Notes: a model not told the origin generated them from the sequence alone. Shown: positions 1-6,788, counted from the stretch's first letter. The stretch is DNA of 10,616 nt from Sulfurovum sp. (GCA_027029065.1 JALVGO010000163.1:1-10616), one strand, 5' to 3'. Translations and numbers: made by a program.

Positions 1-8
1 CGTTTTTT

Positions 9-18
9 CTCCTCCTCT
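9..18 (-). promoter_or_regulatory. Ribosome-binding site of a gene starting just beyond the left edge
   Basis: On the minus strand this reads AGAGGAGGAG, a strong Shine-Dalgarno sequence with AGGAGG at 16-11. It is followed only by AAAAAACG before the window ends, so a start codon is expected at or just past the edge. The position, downstream of sufD and the heptamer array on the same strand, suggests a further gene of the suf cluster (for example a cysteine desulfurase or a SufE/SufT-type partner). The gene itself is not visible, so its identity is a guess. Confidence 0.6.
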
Positions 19-67
19 TTTGTGTTAGGGTATTTTAGCATTTTTGCTTGGGTTTTTCAGAGGACTC

Positions 68-151
68 AATTCCTAATTCCTAATTCCTAATTCCTAATTC
101 CTAATTCCTAATTCCTAATTCCTAATTCCTAATTCCTAATTCCTAATTCCT
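68..151. repeat. Perfect heptamer tandem array, 12 units, overlapping the sufD stop
   Basis: Twelve uninterrupted copies of AATTCCT on the plus strand (AGGAATT on the strand of the suf genes) occupy 84 bp with no mismatch. Because 7 is not a multiple of 3, all three minus-strand frames meet a TAG every 21 bases. Any gene reading into the array is therefore stopped within seven codons. sufD enters it and ends on the first TAG (145-143), so its last two sense codons, AGG and AAT, are array sequence. Three units equal 21 bp, about two helical turns. Heptameric intergenic arrays are known in other bacteria, for example the cyanobacterial STRR repeats. The role here is unknown; slippage is the likely origin. 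Confidence 0.97.
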
Positions 152-1318
152 GTAGAACGCCTCATCAAACGTCTTCTTGATGATCTCCTGATGCCTATGG
201 TCTTTAACCTGCTCAATGAGCGTATTGGCAAAGGCAATAACGAGCATCTTTCTTGCTTCAACCTCACTGATGCCGCGTGAACGCAGGTAGAAGAGCTGTT
301 TTGGATCAAGCTGTCCGGTGGTTGATCCGTGGCTTGCTTCCAATTCGTCTATGTAGATCTCAAGCTGCGGTTTGGCAGCCATGTAGGCTCTCTCATCCAG
401 CAGTATCGCCTTGGAGTTTTGGTGTGCTTTGGTGTATTTTGCCGAGTGCTCCACTTTGATGAGTGCATCGAAGATCCCTCTGGAGTGTCCGTCAAGAATG
501 TTCTTTGCCTCCTGATGTGAGGTAGCGTGCTCACCCTTGTGGATGATCTTTGAGACAGTACCGCGTTGCGCTTCGTTGTTGAGGTAGAGCAGGTGTCCCG
601 CATCCATATGCGCATAGCGGTCAAGCTCTGCTTTGATAAGCTGCAGTCCCATATCTTCACCCATATCAAAGCTCTTGATAACGGCATTGGCGCGCTGGTC
701 GAGCTTGAAGCGGTGCGATGCGACCATGGCATACTTGTTGTCATGCATGTTCTGGTTCTTGAGCATTCTAAGGGTACTGTCAGGGGCTACGAAGATGTCA
801 TAGCCGTAGAGTACCAGCGTGTCGCTGATATCCTCTGCATGGAAACTCTCAAAGAGTGTCGAGTGGCGGTTTGCCTGATTGAGCAGCACAATGCGGTAGT
901 TGATCAGTGCGCCGCTTTGGGTGTAGCGGTGCTCGAGCTCAATGTCGGCATCGCCGTCGAGGTCTATCTTGATCACATGCGGGCTGAGTAGGTGTCCAAG
1001 GTAGTACAGCGGGTCGAAGTGCTCCATATCCATCGCCTGGCACTGCTCGTAGTAGATACGCATCCCTTTGGGTGCATGGGTGACCATACCGTCGGTGATG
1101 ACGATCTTGTCCGACTCCTCTATGGGGTGGGGCACATAGGAGAGGGTACGGTACGCTTTCTCAAAGAGCTTCTCAACCTGGAAGTAGCGGTACTCTTCAC
1201 TCTTTTTTGTCGGCAGACCAAGAGCTGTAAAGCGCTCCAATGCAACAGCTTTGGGGTCAGCCCCAAGCAGCGCGGCAGCTTCCTCTAAACTTTTTTGTTT
1301 GAGATCAAGCAGCTTCAT
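143..1318 (-). CDS. sufD: SufD, Fe-S cluster assembly scaffold subunit
   Basis: This is a 391-residue SufD-family protein, somewhat shorter than the 423 residues of E. coli SufD. SufD pairs with SufB on the SufC ATPase to form the cytosolic SufBCD scaffold that builds Fe-S clusters, and is linked to iron acquisition by the complex. The C-terminal core is clear: ASHGSTTGQLD at about 328-338 followed by QLFYLRSRGIS at 341-351. H330 matches the histidine known as H360 in E. coli SufD, which is needed for cluster assembly. The start codon overlaps the sufC stop as ATGA (1318-1315), with a purine-rich GAGGAAGAGG site just upstream, so translation is probably coupled. The oddity is at the end: residues R390 and N391 and the TAG stop come from the heptamer array, so the native C-terminus may have been altered by repeat insertion or expansion. 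Confidence 0.95.
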   Translation of the reverse strand: MKLLDLKQKSLEEAAALLGADPKAVALERFTALGLPTKKSEEYRYFQVEKLFEKAYRTLSYVPHPIEESDKIVITDGMVTHAPKGMRIYYEQCQAMDMEHFDPLYYLGHLLSPHVIKIDLDGDADIELEHRYTQSGALINYRIVLLNQANRHSTLFESFHAEDISDTLVLYGYDIFVAPDSTLRMLKNQNMHDNKYAMVASHRFKLDQRANAVIKSFDMGEDMGLQLIKAELDRYAHMDAGHLLYLNNEAQRGTVSKIIHKGEHATSHQEAKNILDGHSRGIFDALIKVEHSAKYTKAHQNSKAILLDERAYMAAKPQLEIYIDELEASHGSTTGQLDPKQLFYLRSRGISEVEARKMLVIAFANTLIEQVKDHRHQEIIKKTFDEAFYRN

Positions 1319-2067
1319 GCCTCTTCCTCGATGCTCTCGTACCCTTCCTCTTCAAGCTGTGCAACCAGCTCAGGACCGGCGGTTTTGATGATGCGCCCCT
1401 CTTTGAGTACATGGATGTAGTCAGGCTTGATGTAGTCAAGAATACGGCTGTAGTGGGTGATGACAAGGAAGCTGCGCTTACCGTCCTTCATCATATTGAT
1501 TCCCTCACTGACTGCACGCAGGGCATCGATGTCAAGTCCGGAATCGATCTCGTCAAGAATGATCACCTCAGGCTCAAGCATCAGCATCTGCAGAATCTCG
1601 TTACGCTTCTTCTCTCCGCCTGAGAAGCCTTCGTTAAGCGATCGGCTGATCATGTCAGCCTTCATACCGAGCATCTCAAGGTGTTTTTTCATCTCGCGCA
1701 GGAATTCTGCGGCATTGAGCTCCTCTTTGCCTTCATGTTTGCGCTTGGCGTTGAGTGCTGTTCTTAAAAAATAGGCGTTGTTGACCCCCGGGATCTCCAC
1801 AGGGTGCTGAAAGCTCAGAAAGATCCCCTCAAGCGCTCTCTCTTCAGGCTCCATCTCCAGAATGCTCTTGCCTTTGTAGAGAATGTCACCTTCGGTCACC
1901 TCTACATCGTAGTGTCCTACGATGGTCTTGCTGAGTGTCGATTTACCCGCACCGTTTGGCCCCATAATGGCGTGTACCTTGCCAGGTTCAAGCTCCAGAT
2001 TGAGTCCCTTGAGAATCTCTTTCTCTCCGATCTTTGCATGTACGTCTTTAATTTCCAGTATTTTCAT
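1315..2067 (-). CDS. sufC: SufC, ABC-type ATPase of the SUF Fe-S assembly complex
   Basis: This 250-residue cytosolic ABC ATPase is of normal SufC length. It powers the conformational changes of the SufB-SufD heterodimer and is not a transporter subunit. All ATPase motifs are visible: Walker A GPNGAGKS (36-43), Q-loop Q87 in FQHP, signature FSGGEKKR (148-155), Walker [13 protein letters not shown] (168-179) with D172 and catalytic E173, D-loop SGLD (176-179), and switch H205 in ITHYSR. The variant signature [10 protein letters not shown] is characteristic of SufC. The gene lies between sufB and sufD, with 4-bp ATGA overlaps on both sides (2067-2064 and 1318-1315), which fits translational coupling and fixed stoichiometry. 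The start has an AAGGA site about 9 bases upstream within the end of sufB. Confidence 0.98.
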   Translation of the reverse strand: MKILEIKDVHAKIGEKEILKGLNLELEPGKVHAIMGPNGAGKSTLSKTIVGHYDVEVTEGDILYKGKSILEMEPEERALEGIFLSFQHPVEIPGVNNAYFLRTALNAKRKHEGKEELNAAEFLREMKKHLEMLGMKADMISRSLNEGFSGGEKKRNEILQMLMLEPEVIILDEIDSGLDIDALRAVSEGINMMKDGKRSFLVITHYSRILDYIKPDYIHVLKEGRIIKTAGPELVAQLEEEGYESIEEEA

Positions 2068-3497
2068 CCTACGCTTCCTTCCAGTGTTAGTTCCAATAGT
2101 GCTTTTGCCTCGATGGCGTACTCCATAGGGAGTTGTGAGAAGACCTCTTTACAGAAGCCGTGTACGATCATGCTTACTGCGCTCTCTTCATCGATACCTC
2201 TTTGTCTGAGGTAGAAGAGCTGCTCGTCGCTGATCTTGCTTGTGGTTGCTTCATGTTCGACCTGCCCGTGGATATCCTTGCTCTCAAGGTAGGGGAAGGT
2301 GTGCGCCCCGCACTGGTCACCGATGAGCAGCGAGTCACACTCGGAGTAGTTTCTCGCCCCGTGTGCGTTGGCGCCGATCTTGACCAGTCCACGGTAGGTG
2401 TTCTGCCCCTTCATCGCCGAGATACCCTTGGAGATGATGGTTGAGCTTGTGTTCTTGCCAAGGTGGATCATCTTCGTTCCGGTATCGGCCTGCTGTGCCA
2501 GTGTGGTGACCGCAACCGAGTAGAACTCACCCACGGAGTTGTCACCCTTGAGGATACAGCTTGGGTACTTCCATGTCACTGCCGAACCGGTCTCTACTTG
2601 CGTCCAACTTATTTTAGAGTTCTCCCCCTCGCAGATACCGCGTTTGGTCACGAAGTTGTAGATACCCCCTTTGCCGTTCTCATCACCGGGGTACCAGTTC
2701 TGGATCGTGGAGTATTTGATCTCCGCATCTTTCATGGCAACCAGTTCGACAACAGCTGCGTGCAGCTGGTTCTCGTCACGCGTAGGCGCGGAACACCCTT
2801 CGTTGTAGCTGACGTAGCTGCCCTCGTCGGCAACGATGAGCGTACGCTCAAACTGTCCTGTGTTGAGCGCGTTGATACGGAAATAGGTACTCAGCTCCAT
2901 AGGACAGCGTACCCCTTTGGGGATGTAGACGAATGTTCCGTCGGTAAAGACTGCGGAGTTGAGCGCCGCGTAGAAGTTGTCGGTCATAGGAACGACGCTG
3001 AACATATACTTCTTGACAAGCTCCGGATAGTCGCGGATCGCTTCGGAGATGGAGCAGAAGATGATACCGTGTTTGTTGAGCTCTTCAGTATACGTGGTCT
3101 TGACCGAAACGGAGTCAACCACCGCATCAACGGCGACACCGGCAAGCTGCTTCTGCTCTTCAAGTGGAATACCGAGCTTCTTGTACGCCTCCAAAATCTT
3201 GGGATCTACTTCATCAAGGCTCTCCGGTCCTTTCTTGGGTGCAGCGAAGTAGGAGATGGACTGGTAGTCTATGGAGTCGTATGTCAGATGTGCCCAGTGG
3301 GGCTCTTCCATCTTCTTCCACTTCTCGAATGCTTTGAGACGCAGTTCAAGCATCCACTCGGGTTCATCTTTCTTTTTTGAAATGAATCGTATCGTATCTT
3401 CGTTGAGTCCGGGCGGTACGACATCGGTTTCGATATCTATCTCGAAACCGAGCGCATACTCACCCGAAACGGCTTTGTTGATCTCTTCTTGTGCCAT
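2064..3497 (-). CDS. sufB: SufB, Fe-S cluster assembly scaffold subunit
   Basis: This 477-residue protein matches SufB along its length (E. coli SufB has 495). SufB receives persulfide sulfur and forms the nascent cluster at its interface with SufD. Conserved blocks include [43 protein letters not shown], and the C-terminal [17 protein letters not shown] and [10 protein letters not shown] segments. C387 corresponds by alignment from the C-terminus to E. coli C405, the essential sulfur acceptor, and H415/E416 correspond to H433/E434, so the scaffold should be active. It is first in the suf operon. The ATG at 3497-3495 has an AGGAA site 5 bases upstream and a strong promoter about 33 bases upstream. 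It is divergent from the lipoprotein gene. No sufA, sufE, sufS or iscR-type regulator gene lies on the upstream side. Confidence 0.98.
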   Translation of the reverse strand: MAQEEINKAVSGEYALGFEIDIETDVVPPGLNEDTIRFISKKKDEPEWMLELRLKAFEKWKKMEEPHWAHLTYDSIDYQSISYFAAPKKGPESLDEVDPKILEAYKKLGIPLEEQKQLAGVAVDAVVDSVSVKTTYTEELNKHGIIFCSISEAIRDYPELVKKYMFSVVPMTDNFYAALNSAVFTDGTFVYIPKGVRCPMELSTYFRINALNTGQFERTLIVADEGSYVSYNEGCSAPTRDENQLHAAVVELVAMKDAEIKYSTIQNWYPGDENGKGGIYNFVTKRGICEGENSKISWTQVETGSAVTWKYPSCILKGDNSVGEFYSVAVTTLAQQADTGTKMIHLGKNTSSTIISKGISAMKGQNTYRGLVKIGANAHGARNYSECDSLLIGDQCGAHTFPYLESKDIHGQVEHEATTSKISDEQLFYLRQRGIDEESAVSMIVHGFCKEVFSQLPMEYAIEAKALLELTLEGSVG

Positions 3498-3529
3498 GGG
3501 TTTTCCTAATTCGGAGTTATTTTGTATTA

Positions 3530-3558
3530 TTTATAGCATAAAATGGGTTAACGGTCAA
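3530..3558 (-). promoter_or_regulatory. Sigma70-type promoter of the sufBCD operon
   Basis: On the minus strand, TTGACC (3558-3553) and TATAAA (3535-3530) are separated by exactly 17 bases. A TG pair one base upstream of the -10 makes it also an extended -10 (TGCTATAAA). Transcription would start near 3523, leaving a leader of about 25 bases before the sufB ATG. This is the best -35/-10 pair in the window and the only one with a recognisable -35. No clear IscR, Fur or RirA operator was recognised; a GTTAAC palindrome lies inside the spacer at 3547-3552. Confidence 0.75.
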
Positions 3559-3635
3559 GTGATTTGGATCAAGGTTTATATTTTTTACCGATAGATTGCA
3601 TGTTTATCTTTACAAATTTATATATTATCTGTTAC

Positions 3636-3641
3636 TATAAT
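3636..3641 (+). promoter_or_regulatory. Probable -10 box for the lipoprotein and peptidoglycan-binding gene pair
   Basis: A consensus TATAAT lies 34 bases upstream of the lipoprotein ATG in an AT-rich stretch. No -35 sits at 16-18 bases; the nearest, TTTACA (3609-3614), is 21 bases away. This is typical of housekeeping promoters in Campylobacterota, which rely on the -10 and upstream AT periodicity. The motif TATCTGTTA (3626-3634) immediately precedes it. Confidence 0.5.
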
Positions 3642-3675
3642 AATATCTTTAATCTATGAAGAGGAGGAGAATCTT

Positions 3676-3849
3676 ATGAGAAATCTTATGCTTTTAGCTG
3701 TAGCTGTATTGTTTTCAAGCCTGTTGACCGGGTGTATCCCGCCAAATGAGCATGTTGGCAAACCGGCACCGCATTCGTATAAAGACGGATACTATGACGG
3801 AGGGTACTATTATGGTCACCCCTATAATGGAGACTATTACTATCGTTAA
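3676..3849 (+). CDS. Small tyrosine/glycine-rich lipoprotein (57 aa), function unknown
   Basis: The ATG at 3676 has a strong AGGAGG site (3662-3667) 8 bases upstream, and the frame stays open to TAA at 3847-3849. The protein starts with a short positive-hydrophobic signal peptide (MRNLMLLAVAVLFSSL) and a lipobox LTGC (17-20). It should be lipidated on C20, giving a mature peptide of 38 residues anchored in a membrane. After a short PP/KPAP linker the tail is strikingly biased: residues 35-57 hold 10 tyrosines and 5 glycines (KDGYYDGGYYYGHPYNGDYYYR). There is no recognised domain. The next gene, a secreted peptidoglycan-binding protein, starts 44 bases downstream on the same strand with no terminator between, so they are probably co-transcribed and may act together in the envelope. 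The existence of the gene is well supported by its ribosome-binding site and lipobox; its role is not known. Confidence 0.85.
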   Translation: MRNLMLLAVAVLFSSLLTGCIPPNEHVGKPAPHSYKDGYYDGGYYYGHPYNGDYYYR

Positions 3850-3893
3850 TCGGTGATGCAGAATCATCAGAACCAATTTGAAAAAGGATAAAT

Positions 3894-4856
3894 ATGATTA
3901 AAAAACTATTGATTATTCCCGTAGGTATGTTTGTACTTGGCAGTACCGCTTCTGCGTCGATGCTCGATCAGCTCATCTACAATGTCGCCGGACAGGCGAC
4001 CAATGCAGCAGGAGCGCGTCTTGGGGATGAGATTTACTATGGAAGTTCCAGAAGCTCACGACCGCCGGCGCACCATGTCAAGCATAGAACACATAAAAAA
4101 GTACATAAAAAACCGGTATATCATATGACTGACGAGATGCGCATTCAAAAAGCACTGACCAGCCTTGGATATTATCATGGTCCCATTGATAGTGCTGTCA
4201 ACTCATTTGAGACCCGCAGTGCTATCAAAAAGCTCAATATGGACTACGGTATCAGCAACAGCGCGTCATTGAAACCTGAAGTAAAAGATTCGTTGATTTT
4301 TCTGGGGACACTGTTTACCTTTGACAGAAATCTGATTGCAAGAGGAACAGACAGCCGTACCAAGGGTAAAAAAATTCAGACAGCTCTTAAAATTCATGGC
4401 TTTTACCATGCCAAGATCGATGGAGCGGTTGGCAGCGGTACGCGTAGAGCTATTGCAGAATACAAAGCGGCACAGGGGCTCTCTTCTGGCAGTAGACTTG
4501 ATTTTGAAGAGGAGTATCAGCTTATCAGCTCTGCCAAAGAGATGAATGACCGCAATATTGAGGAGACACTTGCTTCTTTGAAATCTCTTGGAAACAGATA
4601 TACGCCGCCTCCGGCACAAAACGGCTATGCACAGCAGCGACAACCGGTTGCACAGCCACAGTACCGTCAGCCTCAGCAGGCACCTGTCCAGAACCGCCAG
4701 CCTGTTCCGGCACCACAGTATAACAGTGCAGCGGTACCTCAGCCAGCACCGGCAGCAGTAAACACTGCTCCTTCTCAACCGGTAGCGGCACCCAAAACCC
4801 AGCCAGCCGGTGAAGTATCTGTAGATTCTCTGGAAATGTACACAGACAAAAAATAG
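3894..4856 (+). CDS. Secreted protein with two peptidoglycan-binding repeats and a Pro/Gln-rich tail
   Basis: This is a 320-residue exported protein. A signal peptide (MIKKLLIIPVGMFVLGSTASA) is probably cut after A21. Residues 50-78 are basic and His-rich. Two PG_binding_1-like three-helix repeats follow, at about 83-120 and 160-196. The second is the better one, with IQTALKIHGFYHAKIDGAVG followed by SGTRRAI. The first keeps IQKALTSLGYYHGPID but has lost the central glycines (DSAVNS), so it may be degenerate. Residues 236-306 form a proline-, glutamine- and alanine-rich, probably disordered tail, ending in a short acidic/charged segment. No catalytic domain (amidase, L,D-transpeptidase, lytic transglycosylase) is present, so it is more likely a cell-wall adaptor than an enzyme. 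An AAGGA site sits 5 bases before the ATG. It follows the small lipoprotein gene and is probably in its operon. Confidence 0.9.
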   Translation: MIKKLLIIPVGMFVLGSTASASMLDQLIYNVAGQATNAAGARLGDEIYYGSSRSSRPPAHHVKHRTHKKVHKKPVYHMTDEMRIQKALTSLGYYHGPIDSAVNSFETRSAIKKLNMDYGISNSASLKPEVKDSLIFLGTLFTFDRNLIARGTDSRTKGKKIQTALKIHGFYHAKIDGAVGSGTRRAIAEYKAAQGLSSGSRLDFEEEYQLISSAKEMNDRNIEETLASLKSLGNRYTPPPAQNGYAQQRQPVAQPQYRQPQQAPVQNRQPVPAPQYNSAAVPQPAPAAVNTAPSQPVAAPKTQPAGEVSVDSLEMYTDKK

Positions 4857-4870
4857 TTACATTCTGTCTC

Positions 4871-4897
4871 TATTCTCCGCTTTATGCGGAGAGAATA
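4871..4897 (+). terminator. Hairpin after the peptidoglycan-binding gene, possible terminator
   Basis: TCTCCGC (4874-4880) pairs with GCGGAGA (4886-4892) around a TTTAT loop. With a two-base bulge the stem extends to TATTCTCCGC / GCGGAGAGAATA. It starts 14 bases after the stop codon, the expected place for a terminator, but only a pyrimidine-rich CCCCTTCTTT follows and not a real T-tract. It could also serve the tRNA-Gly transcript from the other strand. Confidence 0.4.
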
Positions 4898-5013
4898 ACC
4901 CCTTCTTTATACTTATCCCGATAGATAGTATGACATAATACGTTCTTGCATAACTGTATCTTGTGACTGTATTGCAAAAATAGATGGTGATTGATGAAAT
5001 GTGGTGTATAGTA

Positions 5014-5090
5014 TGGAGCGGGAGACGGGACTCGAACCCGCGACCCTCAGCTTGGAAGGCTGACGCTCTAGCCAACTGAGCTACTCCCGC
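5014..5090 (-). tRNA. tRNA-Gly (anticodon TCC)
   Basis: The minus strand folds into a full cloverleaf. The acceptor GCGGGAG pairs with CTCCCGC. The D-arm is GCTC/GAGC, the anticodon stem TCAGC/GCTGA has loop CTTCCAA, and the T-arm is GCGGG-TTCGAGT-CCCGT. The anticodon TCC is at 5056-5054 and decodes GGA and other GGN codons. The discriminator base is T (U), as usual for bacterial tRNA-Gly, and CCA is encoded (5016-5014). The 77 bases include the CCA. It stands alone, divergent from the diguanylate cyclase gene. Confidence 0.98.
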
Positions 5091-5099
5091 ATGGAGTTC

Positions 5100-5117
5100 T
5101 TATCTGCTATCAGATAA
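5100..5117. repeat. Perfect inverted repeat in the tRNA-Gly 5' leader
   Basis: TTATCTG (5100-5106) and CAGATAA (5111-5117) form a perfect 7-bp stem with a four-base loop, ending 9 bases before the mature tRNA-Gly 5' end on the minus strand. It lies inside the transcript predicted from the promoter at 5141-5149. It may be a leader hairpin near the RNase P site or a protein-binding dyad; the sequence does not decide. The same arms in the opposite order form the hairpin at 9195-9209. Confidence 0.6.
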
Positions 5118-5140
5118 AGGCATGTGCAATTGCAGGGCGT

Positions 5141-5149
5141 ATTATAGCA
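5141..5149 (-). promoter_or_regulatory. Extended -10 promoter for tRNA-Gly
   Basis: On the minus strand the sequence is TGCTATAAT, a perfect extended -10. No convincing -35 is seen at 16-18 bases. Transcription would start near 5134, giving a tRNA leader of about 44 bases. Confidence 0.6.
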
Positions 5150-5202
5150 AAAGAAGCTAAAGAGTCCCTATCTGTTATCGATACCCTAAGTCATAAAAAT
5201 AG

Positions 5203-5211
5203 TGCTATAAT
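5203..5211 (+). promoter_or_regulatory. Extended -10 promoter for the diguanylate cyclase gene
   Basis: The sequence TGCTATAAT is identical to the divergent tRNA-Gly promoter element. No -35 match is found at 17 bases (ACCCTA). The predicted start, near 5218, leaves a short leader of about 20 bases before the ATG at 5238. Confidence 0.65.
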
Positions 5212-5237
5212 AAAAATAGACAAGAAGAAGGGTGTGT

Positions 5238-6557
5238 ATGTTCCAATCGAAAATTCTAAGAAAATTTTTGGCATTGATTGGCAGTGTACTTCTGATCTAT
5301 ACAGGAGTAACGCTTTTTGTTGCCGTACCGAAGATTGACAATACGATCAAAAATCTCGAAGAGAAAAATGCCAAGCTTGTATTGGACAAGGTTGTGATGC
5401 TTACCGAAAATGTTGCCAAAGATCTTGAACACTTCCGCAAAGAGCTTTTCCATACACTCAGAGAGATCATGAACCATACTAAAATAGGGAAGAGCGGCTA
5501 TATCTATATTTTTGACAGCCACAGGATGATTATCCACACCAACAGCAATATTGACGGCAAAAACTTTAAAAAACTTGTCAATCCGGGTAAAGGTACCTAT
5601 ATCTATGATGACCTTGTCAAAGCTGCACATGGAACCGGTGTGTTGCGATACAAGTGGGACAAACCTTCAGATAAAGGGCATTATATCTATGACAAGATTT
5701 CATGGATACGCTATGTCCCTTCCATGGATCTCTATGTTGTTTCTTCTGCCTATGCAGATGAGTTTGAATCGGTTTCAAGAACGATTCACAATCAGCTTCT
5801 CTATCTGGGGCTTACTGTACTGCTTCTGACACTCCTTCTGAGTGTAATGCTCTTGCGATATCTGTTAAGACCTGTAGAGAAACTGGCACAGACAGCATCC
5901 GTGATTGCAGAAGGGAATTACCATATCAGGGCATCGGTTGATACGGCTGATGAAATCGGTGAACTTGCACGTAACTTCAATACGATGGTAGATAGGCTTG
6001 AGGAGCAGATAAAGACACTTGACCTCAAAGTGAAAGAGAAAACGGAGGCATTACGGGAACTGGCAATAACCGATCCTCTGACAAAGCTCTTTAACCGAAG
6101 GTATTTTGCAGAGGTATCTACACAAATATTCAGCCTTGCCAAAAGAGATGGTGAACCGCTCAGTGTGATGATGCTCGATATCGACAGGTTCAAGAAAATC
6201 AACGATACCTACGGTCATCAAAACGGAGACCGGGTAATAGAGACGCTTGCACAGATTGTCACTTCGATCAAAAGGGAGAGTGATATTGCCTGTAGGTATG
6301 GTGGTGAAGAGTTTATATTGCTGCTGCCAAAAACCTCCAAGGAGGGTGCACTGCAATTGGCACAGAGAATCAGAAAAACGATGGCATCCCATACTGTTGC
6401 AGGTGATAAAGGTGAGAAGATACAGTTTACTGTCAGTGTCGGTGTGTCTCAGGCTGACTATGAAAAGGACGGCAATATTGAAGCAGTCATCAAACGGGCG
6501 GATGATGCCATGTATCAAGCTAAAAAAGAGGGAAGAAACAGAGCCTGTGCATTGTAG
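5238..6557 (+). CDS. Membrane diguanylate cyclase with Cache sensor, HAMP and GGDEF domains
   Basis: This 439-residue inner-membrane protein makes cyclic di-GMP from two GTP. Order: TM1 about 10-30, a periplasmic single-Cache-like sensor about 38-175 (GYIYIFDSHRMIIHTNSNID is the typical core), TM2 about 187-208, HAMP about 209-258, a short coiled linker, and GGDEF about 275-438. The active site is GGEEF (355-359), a functional variant of GGDEF, preceded by LDIDRFKKINDTYGH. RESD (346-349), five residues before GGEEF, is the RxxD inhibitory I-site, so product feedback is expected. There is no EAL domain, so it should be a cyclase only. The ATG at 5238 was chosen because AAGGG (5228-5232) lies 5 bases upstream; an in-frame GTG at 5232 overlaps that site. 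The ligand is unknown; Cache domains often bind small organic acids or amino acids. It is monocistronic, flanked by tRNA genes on the other strand. Confidence 0.95.
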   Translation: MFQSKILRKFLALIGSVLLIYTGVTLFVAVPKIDNTIKNLEEKNAKLVLDKVVMLTENVAKDLEHFRKELFHTLREIMNHTKIGKSGYIYIFDSHRMIIHTNSNIDGKNFKKLVNPGKGTYIYDDLVKAAHGTGVLRYKWDKPSDKGHYIYDKISWIRYVPSMDLYVVSSAYADEFESVSRTIHNQLLYLGLTVLLLTLLLSVMLLRYLLRPVEKLAQTASVIAEGNYHIRASVDTADEIGELARNFNTMVDRLEEQIKTLDLKVKEKTEALRELAITDPLTKLFNRRYFAEVSTQIFSLAKRDGEPLSVMMLDIDRFKKINDTYGHQNGDRVIETLAQIVTSIKRESDIACRYGGEEFILLLPKTSKEGALQLAQRIRKTMASHTVAGDKGEKIQFTVSVGVSQADYEKDGNIEAVIKRADDAMYQAKKEGRNRACAL

Positions 6558-6600
6558 TTTCAGTGTTTTGTACGTATAGGGAAAATAAATAGAATGAGAG

Positions 6601-6686
6601 TGGTACCTCGGGCCGGAATCGAACCGGCACGGGCAAAGCCCATCAGATTTTGAGTCTGACGTGTCTACCAGTTCCACCACCGAGGC
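6601..6686 (-). tRNA. tRNA-Leu (anticodon CAA)
   Basis: The minus strand gives a class II tRNA of 86 bases. The acceptor GCCTCGG pairs with CCGAGGT (the first pair is G-U). The anticodon stem TCAGA/TCTGA has loop CTCAAAA with anticodon CAA at 6652-6650, which reads UUG. A long variable arm (GGGC TTT GCCC) is present, and the T-arm is GCCGG-TTCGATT-CCGGC. Discriminator A and CCA are encoded (6604-6601). It is convergent with the diguanylate cyclase gene, whose stop lies 43 bases away; no clear terminator is seen between them. Confidence 0.98.
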
Positions 6687-6788
6687 ACGTACGCTATAGA
6701 AACGTAGCTCGAATTCTACTTGCCCGGAGCTTAAAACTACTTAAAATCATGCCATTTTGACAGATTTCATAGGTGACTAATGTTTATC

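Noticed and set aside
68..151. CRISPR-like repeat array
   Set aside because: The units are 7 bp with no spacers, and no cas genes are nearby; it is a simple tandem repeat.
2463..3380. 305-residue plus-strand frame opposite sufB
   Set aside because: It is an antisense shadow of a highly conserved gene, with no ribosome-binding site and no recognisable domain.
4857..5075. Minus-strand 72-residue reading frame
   Set aside because: Its first part (ARASAFQAEGRGFESRLPL) is a translation of the tRNA-Gly gene, a familiar artefact.
5232..5237. Upstream GTG start for the diguanylate cyclase
   Set aside because: The GTG overlaps the AAGGG ribosome-binding site, whereas the ATG at 5238 has proper spacing; two extra residues would not change the protein meaningfully.
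6051..6680. Minus-strand 209-residue reading frame
   Set aside because: It begins inside tRNA-Leu (MVELVDTSDSKSDGL is translated tRNA) and then runs antisense to the GGDEF domain.
6693..6698. TATAGC as the tRNA-Leu -10 box (minus strand)
   Set aside because: It would start transcription almost at the mature tRNA 5' end, and no -35 or TG extension supports it; the real promoter was not located.
6757..6762. Consensus TTGACA as the -35 of ftsK
   Set aside because: It lies 29 bases from the TATAAT at 6792-6797, and no acceptable -10 is found at 16-18 bases.
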